Assembly: GCA_035236585.1 (NCBI GenBank)
Contig: CP141130.1
Coordinates: forward strand, 77,013,944-77,077,943
Direction: 5' to 3'
Origin: Warburgia ugandensis
Lineage: Eukaryota; Streptophyta; Magnoliopsida; Canellales; Canellaceae
DNA length: 64,000 bases
Below the pieces are notes generated by a model. That model saw only the letters and a list, made by a program, of their open reading frames with translations, did not search any database and was not told the origin of the DNA. Shown one piece after another: positions 37,301 through 46,529 of this stretch. The position numbers and the translations under genes are program-made. The stretch's first letter is position 1; the number at the start of each line of letters is the position of its first letter.

Positions 37301-37769
37301 CACATAAGTCATTAAAATATATTTTAAGTTTTTTTGAAAGATCTAAACTGTTAATCTTGTTCAAAATGTCTTGGATAAGATAGGTACCAAATATAAAGAG
37401 TAGTATGTTCTTATAGCTTAAGTTATAGAAGCTGAAAATTAGAGCCATTAATTATTTTTTTTCTTTTTCAAAACAAGTAGTTAGCATAATCCAAATGCAA
37501 CTATTTTTCATCCGTCATCTATTTTCAGGATGCCAAACAAGATTAATAGTTTAGAGATTCCAAAAGAATTCAACAGCCATACTGTGTATCATTTTTCAAT
37601 TTAATTTTCAAAATGTCCTTTTAAAGTATCCAACGGTATATCCATGCGGATTTTGGATTTAACAGATCAGATTAACTAGATCCATTTTTATCCACCGCTC
37701 GAATTTTTCTAATCACTATCTGTAGATTTTAAATACAAAAATGGATATCGACATGTTTTTATCTGTTTT
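34301..37769. other. Intergenic, no gene seen
   Basis: Contains only short frames and one telomere-like patch (35897-35947, annotated separately). No transposon domain was recognised. Confidence 0.45.
35897..35947. repeat. Degenerate interstitial telomere-like repeat
   Basis: About seven imperfect units of the plant telomere heptamer in AACCCTA orientation: AACCCTAAACCTTAAACCCT, then CTGAACC-type variants. Confidence 0.6.
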
Positions 37770-37936
37770 GCTGGCACAATGGTAAAGTTGTTGTCGTGTG
37801 ACCTTGAGGTCACCGGTTCAAGACATGGAAACAGCCTTTTGTAAAAATGCAAGCTGGGTATTATAGACCTTTGCGGTCTACACCTTCCCTGAACCTTACA
37901 TAGGTGAGAGCTTCGTGAACCGGGGCTGCCTTTTTT
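37770..37936 (+). repeat. Au SINE, near full length
   Basis: TGGCACAATGGTAAAGTTG (A-box region), GACCTTGAGGTCACCGGTTC (B-box region) and CGGGGCTGCCTTTTTT are in order. The first few bases GGGGAGCC are lost. No clear target duplication. Confidence 0.85.
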
Positions 37937-38057
37937 AGACGGTCTGACTTTCATGCCGCATCCAAAGCTCCGATGCTGCATAATCAGCAGCAAAGGCTGA
38001 GATCAATAATAAAAACCAAAGGATGTTAACTTCAACACCGAAAAGTTTGTTACTTTT

Positions 38058-38219
38058 GCACTACTGCAAATGTTGTCGTCGTCTGATCTTAAGGTCAAGG
38101 GGTTTAAGGCATGGAAACAGCCTCTTACAAAATGCAAGGTAAACTGTATACTTTAGGCTCATGTGGTCTGCCCCTTCCCCAAACCCCGCATGGTGGGAGC
38201 TTAGTGCACCGAGGAAGCC
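38058..38219 (+). repeat. Au SINE, diverged
   Basis: Same orientation as the copy 120 bp upstream. Shows GTCTGATCTTAAGGTCAAGG, CCTCTTACAAAATGCAAGG and GGGAGCTTAGTGCACCG. The head has decayed. Confidence 0.8.
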
Positions 38220-38407
38220 AAAAAAAAACTGCATGAGAGTGGATTATAGGTCCCTCCCTTTTCTTCCGTCTGGTTGGTCCTGCGTCATAGGTTACGTTAT
38301 TCTCCTACTTTCCACCCAAATCACTCGGAAAAAGTGGCTTATCTCAAGCTGATGTTAAACTCCAATATCCATCTTCTAATGCCATCTCTGCCACGCTATT
38401 GTTGTTG

Positions 38408-38850
38408 ATTCCAAAGATGTGATTTGGATGGCTATCTACTGCGTGACATAGGGCCAAAGTCAAATAATTGTATAATCCAAAACCCAACTATTCTGTTGGT
38501 GGCTTGTAAATGGAAGGTAAACCATAAATAGCCAGGTAAGTTCGATCGCGCACCTAGTCAAGTTGATGCAATTGCCATGTCTCAGCAAGCAATAGCTTGT
38601 CGTTCCTAATCAATTTGAAAAAAAAACAAGGGAAGCCCCGGTGCATGAAGCTCTCACATATGCAGGGTCCGGGGAAAAAGCGGACAACAAGGGTCAATAG
38701 TATGCCGTCTTAACTTGCATTTTGTAAGAGGCTGTCTCCACGGCTTAAAGCCATGACCTCAAGGTCACACGACAATAACTCTACCATTGTGCCAAGGCTC
38801 CCCTTCCAAATCAATTCACCACTCAGAAATAATACAGAAGCAGATAGGTG
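38408..38850. repeat. Direct duplication, copy 1 (partner 39406-39843)
   Basis: Begins ATTCCA and ends CAGATAGGTG. By eye it is over 90% identical to 39406-39843, including the embedded minus-strand Au SINE. The two copies flank the hAT MITE at 38845-39405. Confidence 0.9.
38618..38805 (-). repeat. Au SINE within duplication copy 1
   Basis: Full length on the minus strand, from GGAAGCCCCGGTGCATG to CCAAGGCTCCCCTT, with an A-rich run at its 3' side. AATCAATT on both sides may be a target-duplication remnant. Confidence 0.88.
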
Positions 38851-39405
38851 TTCGTGTCATGTCGAGACTAACCCATTATAATATATGAGTCGACACGAAC
38901 ATGACCCGCTTAATAATTGTGTCAAGAACCCGTGACTCAAATACGACACGATTATTAAATGAGTCGACACGACACGACTCGTGTAACACTATTAAATAAA
39001 TGTAAGATAACTAATATATTACCATTTCTGAATAACCTTACTATATTACTATAGTAATATAGGACTGTTTCTGAAGAACCGTAATATAGGACTGTTTCTG
39101 ATGAACCTTCCTATATTACTCTAGTAATATAAGGCTGTTTCTGATGAACCGTCCTATATTTTCAAACCGATTGGTTAACAATTTGTGGGTTAGATGAGTT
39201 AATATGACGAATTAATATATCGTGTGTGAAACTAGTTAACATGATGGGTTAACATTGATTGACCCAAACCGACACAATTTTTTGCATGTCATTTTCAGGT
39301 TAACTCGAAAATAACACGAACAAGATAAGACTTGACCCTAACCTGCTGAATCCGTGTCTGATTTGAGTCGTGTTATCTTGTGAGTGTCATATTTTGCCAC
39401 TCCTA
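38845..39405. mobile_element. hAT MITE, second copy, left end truncated
   Basis: Same family as 7945-8511: CGACACGAACATGACCCGC near the left, three hairpin subrepeats at about 39014-39150, and the right end ATTTTGCCACTCCTA. About 25 bp next to the left terminus are missing (TAGG runs straight into TGTTCGTGTC), and no 8-bp target duplication is found. Confidence 0.85.
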
Positions 39406-39843
39406 ATTCCATATATATGATTTGGATGGCTATCTACTGCGTGACATAGGGCCAAAGTCAAAGAATTGTATAATCCAAAACCCAACTATTTTGTTGGTGG
39501 CTTGTAAATGGAAGGTAAACCACAAATAGCCAGGTAAGTTCGGTCGAGTACCTAGTCAAGTTGATGCAATTGGCATGTCTTAGCAAGCAACAGCTTAACA
39601 TTCCGAATCAATTAAAAAAAAACAAAGGAAGCCCCGGTGCTTGAAGCTCTTACATGTACAGGGTTTGGGGAAGAGGCGGACAACAAGGGTCAATAGTATG
39701 TCGTCTTAATTTGCATTTTGTAAGAGACTGTTTTCATGCCTTAAAGCCATGACCTCAAGGTCACACGACAACAACTCTACCTTTGCGCTAAGGCTCCCCT
39801 TCCTTCCCAATCAATTCACCACTCAGAAATAAGCAGATAGGTG
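39406..39843. repeat. Direct duplication, copy 2 (partner 38408-38850)
   Basis: Collinear with copy 1 from ATTCCA to GATAGGTG, then diverges (CAGGCTATCTGG). It starts exactly at the right end of the hAT MITE, so the MITE is joined to both copies. Confidence 0.9.
39613..39801 (-). repeat. Au SINE within duplication copy 2
   Basis: Duplicated version of the 38618-38805 SINE, at the same place in the duplicated unit. It is not an independent insertion. Confidence 0.88.
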
Positions 39844-40069
39844 CAGGCTATCTGGTCATTTGCTAACATTACAGTAGGGTCCCTTGAGAAGAAGATTACG
39901 AAGAAGCAACTAGCCGTTTAATGCGTTATTAATTGTAAACCTCGTGTTAAACAAATGATCTTGGTATCCTTTATTTGCTATTGTCTTTTCTGCTATTGCG
40001 TGTTAAGTCTGAATTTATTGTTTGGTTTGCTGTTGCAAGCACATCAGTATAAATATTCACGCGCATGCA

Positions 40070-40108
40070 CACGGAGAGGGAGAGGGAGAGGGAGAGGGAG
40101 AGGGAGAA
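40070..40108. repeat. (GGGAGA)n microsatellite
   Basis: About six uninterrupted copies of the hexamer AGAGGG. Confidence 0.95.
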
Positions 40109-40289
40109 TTACATAATGCAGTCAGTCTCATCACGGATACATCGTAGGCGTACAAGAAAGGAAATGATAAGAACACTTCTGGCATGTGGACGGTTGCCTA
40201 TTTATTAACCTCTTAATTAGGTTGCTCTTTGATGTAACCTTCACAAGAAGATATAGAATCTCTGTGTTCACATATAGTACATGGGTCTC

Positions 40290-40451
40290 AAAGGGACAGC
40301 TCCGGTGCACGGAGCTCCCGCCTATGCCGGGTCTGGAAAAGAGGTGGACCACAAGGGCCTAGAGTATACAGCACTACCTTGTATTTTTTTTGCAAGATGT
40401 TGTTTTCATGCCTTAAATCCGTAACCTCAAGGTCACACAACAACAACTTTG
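40290..40451 (-). repeat. Au SINE, 5' truncated
   Basis: Minus-strand copy from AAGGGACAGCTCCGGTGCAC to CAACAACAACTTTG. The last 25 bp of the head (A-box region) are absent. Confidence 0.85.
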
Positions 40452-40554
40452 AGAACAAGTACATACCACCAAACGTGAAACTGACCACTGTATACAATTA
40501 CTTCTATATCCTCTTTTATTGGGGTTTGGCAAAAAGATAAATGCATATGGTGTA

Positions 40555-40716
40555 AAAAAGGGCAGCCCCCGTGCACCAAGCCTATGCGGGGTCTAAGAAA
40601 AGGGTGGACCACAAGGGCCTAAAGTAGACAGTCTTACCTTGCATTTTGCAAGAGGCTATTTTCACACCTTGAACCCATGACTTCAAAGTCACACGACGAC
40701 AACTTTTACCATTGCA
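40555..40716 (-). mobile_element. Au SINE, 5' truncated, with target duplication
   Basis: From AAAAAGGGCAGCCCCCGTG to TTTTACCATTGC. CATATGGTGTA at 40544-40554 and CATATGGTATA at 40717-40727 flank it with one mismatch. The copy therefore inserted already shortened at its 5' end. Confidence 0.87.
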
Positions 40717-40729
40717 CATATGGTATATA

Positions 40730-41362
40730 TAGGCAAAATAGAGGGAAACTTCTCTCGTCCTCCGTTGTGAACATTGACCAGAAGAGCCAACCTTTTATGA
40801 GGAATATGATCTTCTAATTACATATGTTATCTAATTTAGTAATATAAATTTTTACCTGATTTTGAATTTTTTAGTAAAAGAACGACCAGTCAAGGTCCAA
40901 CATTTGGTTTGAACACGGAGGGCTTCTTAAATATATTAATTTGAGTCCCAATAAGCGTACACACTCATTTTTTATGCAAGGTAGAACATTCTTATTGTAG
41001 ATATAAGCGTTCATCATGTTCGGACTGCCAATATTACTTACCCATGATAAATCAATGTGTTTGGATGACACTAACCATTTGTTTTGGGTCTTTGAAAAGA
41101 TTAATAAAAATATTCCGTCGTAATTTTTACCCAAGAAAATTAAGATGCAACCATTAAATTTACATGAAATTTGACCTTTATCATTTTTATGCTATCTCTA
41201 ATATTATGTACAGTTTATATATGTAATAAAAGATTTACCTTGTGTGAAAAAATGGGTGCGTACACCTTTCTCTCTTCTTGAGCGTTTACGCCACCTCTAG
41301 AAGATACAAGATTAAGCCCTTTGCACTTTTGATTTTCTTGGTACATGACAAAACCATCCCAA
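40730..41362. other. Unassigned AT-rich DNA between SINEs
   Basis: No coding signal and no recognised repeat. Confidence 0.5.
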
Positions 41363-41456
41363 TGCAGTTTTTACAAGAGGCTAATTCCATGCCTTGAACC
41401 CGTGACTTCAAGGTCACATGACGACAACTTTTACCGTTGCACCAAGGCTCCCCTTC
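41363..41456 (-). repeat. Au SINE fragment, tRNA-like half
   Basis: Keeps AAGAGGCTAATTCCATGCC, GACTTCAAGGTCACATGACG and ACCAAGGCTCCCCTTC. The 3' half is missing. Confidence 0.85.
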
Positions 41457-41977
41457 ATTTTTTCATATATAAGAGAACAATCTTAAATGCAAGCATCCTT
41501 CTAGACTAATCTTTATTATCCAATAAAGTGCAGAATTACAAACTACAAAAATGTCAATTAAGTTAATTTGTTTGATTAATAGTTAAGCATTTGTGACACA
41601 AACAGTGAGATTAGCTTTTTAAGTTGCATAGGTCAAAAGAGAAAGTGGCAACTCAAACTTGTAACCGGACGTATCACAGCAATGCCTAGTTGTCTATGAC
41701 CAACTGCACTAGATGTTGTCAGTAGACGCCTTTCCATTTGTCGAAATTAAAACTTTAAAGATCATCTCAAATAGGAATTCTTTAGCTTAATATCCAAAGA
41801 AATTCTTTCTCTTAATTGGATTTTCTTAGATAATGAGGTAGTTCTAGAAGAGGGGTTTCTTTGTAGACGGTCGTAAGAACAAAGGCACCTGGAGATGAGC
41901 ATAAAATACATCTAGAAGATTTGAAGAGTATAATAAAGGTGAGAAAATTAGAGTTCCTACATGATGGTTAGCCGGAA
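41457..41977. other. Unassigned DNA between SINEs
   Basis: Nothing recognised. Confidence 0.5.
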
Positions 41978-42163
41978 GGGGAGACTTGGCACAATGGTAA
42001 AAGTTGTTGTCTTGTGACCTTGAGGTCACGGGTTCAAGGCGTAGAAACAGTCTCTTGTAAAAATACAAGGTAAGGTTGCGTACTATAGGCCCTTGTGGTC
42101 CGCCCCTTCCCTGGACCCTACATAGGCAGAAGCTTCGTGCACTGGGGCAGCCTTTTTTTTTTT
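41978..42163 (+). repeat. Au SINE, full length
   Basis: GGGGAGACTTGGCACAATGG at the head, GACCTTGAGGTCACGGGTTC in the middle, and CTGGGGCAGCC followed by a T10-T12 tail. Confidence 0.9.
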
Positions 42164-42239
42164 GTCCAAAGAAAGAAATCTAAGCCAACAAAGTCTGCCA
42201 ACAAAATTTGGGTTGCCCAGCCAGCAGAATAAAACTAAA

Positions 42240-42414
42240 GGGGAGGCTTCCTGCAATGGTAGAGTTGTCGTTGTGTGACCGTGAGATCACAAGTTCAAGG
42301 CATAAAAAAAGCCTCTTACAAAATGCAAAGTAAGGCTGCATACTATTAACTCCTGTAGTTTACCCCTTTCTGGACCCTGCATATGCGGGAGCTTCGTGCA
42401 CAATGCCTTTTTTT
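42240..42414 (+). mobile_element. Au SINE, full length, imperfect target duplication
   Basis: Begins GGGGAGGCTTCCTGCAATGG and ends in T7. GCAGAATAAAACTAAA (before) and GCAGAAGAAAACTATA (after) look like a 16-bp target duplication with two or three later substitutions. Confidence 0.87.
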
Positions 42415-42734
42415 AAGCCTGCAGAAGAAAACTATAGAACCAACAGTAACAATCTAAAACTATGTCTTTGCCTAAAACATATGCCCATTTTAAAAAGATT
42501 TTCTGTCAAATTCTCAACGAAACTAAGTTTGGACATGTGTGAATCGGACACAGCCCATATGTTATTTGTCTGAGAAAATATAAGAAGCAAGACAAACTGC
42601 AAGTTAAAATAATATAAAACGATTATTCCTAATGTGCTTGGTTGCAAGTTTGAGTTGTCACTTTCCTTTAAGCAGGAAATTATGCTTTGGATTAGATTCG
42701 ATTTAGAGAGTGCTTCAGTGATTTGCTTTAGAAA

Positions 42735-42914
42735 GGGAGCCTTGGCGCAACGGTAAAAGTTGTGATCGTGTAACCTTAAGGTCACGGGTTCAAGGTGTAG
42801 AAACAGCCTTTTGCAAAATGCAAAGTAAGACTTTGTACTTTAGGCCCATGTGCTCCGCCTCTTCTCCAGACCCCACATAGGCGGGAGCTTGCACTCGGGG
42901 GCTGCCCTTGTTTT
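42735..42914 (+). mobile_element. Au SINE with perfect 16-bp target duplication
   Basis: Full length, starting GGGAGCCTTGGCGCAACGG. TTCAGTGATTTGCTTT is repeated exactly at 42714-42729 and 42915-42930. A 4-bp loss near GGGAGCTTGCACTCG is the main internal change. Confidence 0.92.
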
Positions 42915-43230
42915 TTCAGTGATTTGCTTTGCAATTCTTGAGTTGCACCCTAAAATGAGATGTCGACATTTCCTGCATTCCCTCTCTCTTTGATATTTAC
43001 ATTACAGCGACCCTACACCATGTGATACTGATGGCTGTTAGGGAGAATTTGGGAGGATCTGTAAATGCCACCTTCATTTCATATTGACATCCTCCATACT
43101 TGATGCAGCAAAACAAGATCCTGGAGCCTGCTTTACATCCCAGTGACTGTCACCGTTCACAAAATCCTCTATGAGACAAAATAATGGAGGACGATGTTGC
43201 TCAACGTCTTATCTAACTAGGGAGAACATC

Positions 43231-43346
43231 AATATAGAAATAGCCTTTTGGAAAAATACCTTTTGGAAAAATACAAGGTAAGGCTGCACACTATAAACCT
43301 TTTGTGGTCTGCTTGGAGTTTTGTGCACCGGGCTGTCCTTTTTTAG
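43231..43346 (+). repeat. Au SINE, 5' truncated
   Basis: Starts in the middle (ATAGCCTTTTGGAAAAATAC) with a small internal repeat of that phrase. Ends GTGCACCGGGCTGTCCTTTT. Confidence 0.8.
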
Positions 43347-43349
43347 GCC

Positions 43350-43830
43350 ATTGCAACTAGCAATTAGACGGGGAATTGCCGAATGATCTTCTCTCTCTCT
43401 CTTAAATGATTTTCTCTTCCTCTGGTTAAGAATTTGCTAGTCTTTTTGGTTTACAACTTTCTGAGTTATCTGTTTTTTCCCCTGCAGAATAATAGTGGGT
43501 AGGGTCGTCCAATTCAGAAGACTTTTGGTCCATGCATGCCCGGCCTGTGATGCAACGTTGAGGATGAGCTGTTTGTAGAAAAGCTCCCAAATGGTAGTTA
43601 TAATATATAAATGCAACTCAAATTATTGACTAAGAAAGAGCCAAGCAGGTAGGGACCTCCCTAAACTGGGAGCATCTTCTTAGCTAGCTATTATCTGTTC
43701 ATTAGATGAACAACTTTGTTCTTTGTACGTAGATGATAAGGTACAAACAATTTCCCCATGTTGATTAAACTCTAGCAACTTGAACAGAGGTTTTGGTTTC
43801 AATCTCCTAATTTGCATCAAATATTATGGG
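43350..43830. other. Unassigned DNA between SINEs
   Basis: Contains a short (CT)n run near 43390-43403. No gene seen. Confidence 0.5.
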
Positions 43831-43833
43831 GTG

Positions 43834-43905
43834 TGTGAGCGTGGTGCAGTGGCTAACGAGTTGGTCTCAATTTTGAAGGTCCTGAGTTTGGGACTCCTCA
43901 AGAGT
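43834..43905 (+). repeat. Second tRNA-derived (SINE-like) head, unrelated to Au
   Basis: GAGCGTGGTGCAGTGGCTAA resembles a tRNA A-box region. About 40 nt later GGTCCTGAGTTTGGGACTCC resembles a B-box/T-arm. The spacing suits a pol III promoter. It lies 50 bp upstream of an Au SINE. It cannot be a functional tRNA because the acceptor stem does not close. Confidence 0.5.
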
Positions 43906-43952
43906 GAGTGCGTATATCTACATTTATCATCAATCATTGTCTTGGCCTTATA

Positions 43953-44129
43953 AAGGAGAGTCTTGGCACAATGGTAAAAGTTGTCATCATGTGACCTTGA
44001 GGTCAATGGTTTAAGGCTTGGAAATAGCATCTTGCAAAAATGTAAAGTAAGGCTGCCTACTTTAGGCTCTTGTAGTCCACCCCTTCCCCAGACCCTGCAT
44101 AGGCGGGAGCTTTGTTCACTAGGATTGCC
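43953..44129 (+). repeat. Au SINE, full length
   Basis: AAGGAGAGTCTTGGCACAATG at the head and ATAGGCGGGAGCTTTGTTCAC near the end. The terminal GGGGCTGCC is degraded to AGGATTGCC. No clear target duplication. Confidence 0.87.
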
Positions 44130-45888
44130 AATGTTGTTCTTCCATTTCCTCTATTAAGTGTTATGACTTCACTTAATTTTAAAAATTTTAAAAATTTTCT
44201 CACCATTTGTATTCACGTTCTTTTGGGCTTTTTTCTTGTCCTTTTAGAGCCTTCGACTTAGATCAATGCATTCCTTCTAACTGATACCACTTTTGGTCAA
44301 TGAATGTCTCTACACAAAAAAGAATCAATCAAGAGAAAGATTCATGTTAGTTCTAGAATTTAGGGTTGACTGTGTACAAGCCAAGAAGTTGATCTCACGG
44401 AAGTAGACTTGAATTAGGTTGAATGGTATTACTTAGTTCTAGATGGAGCTTCCATTACTTGGAAAACTTCTCTTCTAAGTAAGCCAGTCAAATTCGACAA
44501 CTAGACCACCGTCCAAGCAAACTCGGATGGTGAAGATTCTATAGCCAGGACATTGACTCGTTCATCTTTTTGGTGATCGATCAGATCAGAACCATCCGTC
44601 TAAGATAGTGATATCCTCACTGAATCAGATGATCTTAACCACGTAATTGGAGGGTGGTGGATGCCTGCCTGAAAGCCCAGGATTATCTAATTTAGAAGAT
44701 TCTGGAGCGCAATACATATCCTAATCTGGGGCAGGATAAAGTGGTCTAGGATTGGGCCCCATCGGTACTTTGAATAGCATAGAAACTGACAAAAATTTAG
44801 CTTCTTTTGTGTCATTTACCAACCAAAGCCACCCTTTGTGTTATCGATCAACACGTACCCAAAAGGCAGCTGGGCCCACGGTCATCCTGTGATAATTTTG
44901 AGAGAATTGAGTGACAGATGGCGTGTGGGGCCACCAGTCAGAGGCGTAAAAGGAAACAAATCGGAGTAAATGTTGGATAAGGATCCACCTTGATTCGAGG
45001 CGTAATTAGACGTACAGCTGGGGGCCATTTTCTTCCTTTCAGACTTTGTCATTCGTCGCATGTGATTTACTGCCGGCACCATTATGCTGGACAATCTCAG
45101 AGATATGGTGTTCGCCCGTGCACAACAGTGTAGAGATTTTGGCGCGGCAAACGCTCGTGTGGGGTATGGCGGTCAGAATCTTGCCGTTTGGTCGTTGCCA
45201 AAATCGTTTTCCTTGCCAGTTTTGTTTCAGAAAAATTTTATTCGTTAAATTATAAGTAGGGCCCATTCTTTCCAATGATCCGCACCATCAATGTCCCGTC
45301 CACCGAATTTCAAATCCATCTACATTTTCTATTCCTTTGATTTTGGCATCCAAACAGATGAATAGTCTTGATCATTAAATTAATATATTCCTTTTGAATT
45401 TTAATCTCTACTGTTCATTAGAAGAATTACAAAGCAAATCACACGTCTTAAATCCAACTTTCGGCCAAAGAGTAAAGTAAGAGCTCTAAATGAGCATATT
45501 TCAGTACATATGCTAAGCTGTTTGCGACCAACTATACTATACATTTGTTTTACAATATATAATAGTTCATTTTTGAACTTTTTAATTAGCGTAGGTTTCT
45601 CCTCAAAATTATAGTTTTTATTTTTTATTTTTTCCATTTGCTCTAATTTTTTCATTTGGCCCCAGTTGGTAAGAATTATATGATCATCCGGTGGATGTGA
45701 TTATTGTAGATTATTTCATAGTATCCCATGTGATAGAATCCGACATAATCGCATAGATCAGATTATATACGCCTTGCCAACTGGGCCCTAAAACTATCCA
45801 ACTAAAGCCGTTGGATAATTAAAAACGAAGATCATTTTAGGTGCATGGCCCCATCGAAGATGGATCCATGTCTTGGCATCGATCCACG
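44130..45888. other. Intergenic, upstream of the tandem-kinase gene
   Basis: No repeat or gene recognised. This should include the distal promoter of the kinase gene. Confidence 0.5.
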
Positions 45889-45900
45889 CATATAAAAACT
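45889..45900 (+). promoter_or_regulatory. Candidate TATA box of the tandem-kinase gene
   Basis: CATATAAAAACT is a good plant TATA match about 640 bp before the ATG. It would give a long leader, so a closer start site remains possible. Confidence 0.25.
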
Positions 45901-46503
45901 CAGTTTCTATCTGTAACTCAGTACGGGTAACTGCCTTTCCTGTCGCCTTGTCCGGTGGTAGTTGCGCGTGTAAGACATTTTGAGTAACCGTGCACCGAAC
46001 GATGTGACTGAGAATGAACGGTCTAGATCACCGACCGCACGTTATGCCGTACACCAATCTACACGGGCAAGTGGCAGATAACGACTTTCCTTTTCCCGAG
46101 AAATAAACACTCGGTCTGGGTCCCACGCTCTGAGCAAATAAATCCGTCCGTACAAAGACAGACGTGACGGCGGGTGGAGATCTGAGCTGATTACGCGCTG
46201 ATTCCCAATCAGAATTTGCAGTTAAAGAGACGTGTTTGCGCGCGTGTGGGTCCAAATTCTTCTAGAACGACGAAATCAAAATCGAAATCCAGAATCCAGC
46301 AGAGAAAGGAGGGAAGCCTGTGATCTCATCCGCTATAATTCTGGTAATTGGGTGGAAGGTGGTTGGCTGTCATTTTGTGATAACAGTCAACTCTCCACCC
46401 AATACAAAAGCCCGCTCTGAATCAGCAAACAGAGAGTTTATAGAGATACAGAGGTGAGAGAGAGAAACCCAACAAAACCCAGCTCCAGATTCTTCTCTCT
46501 GTC

Positions 46504-46515
46504 ATGAAACAGTGA
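46504..46515 (+). promoter_or_regulatory. Three-codon upstream ORF
   Basis: ATG AAA CAG TGA ends 14 nt before the kinase start codon and is in a different frame. If the leader is transcribed, ribosomes would meet this start first. Effect on translation is inferred, not shown. Confidence 0.55.
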
Positions 46516-46529
46516 TCAAAACAGAGACC

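Noticed and set aside
40070-40108. Short regular repeats that might suggest a CRISPR array
   Set aside because: Simple hexanucleotide microsatellite without spacers, in a plant genome.
46512-46529. In-frame GTG start upstream of the kinase ATG
   Set aside because: Plants start at ATG; the ATG at 46530 has a good context and begins the family-like MEQLNRLC.
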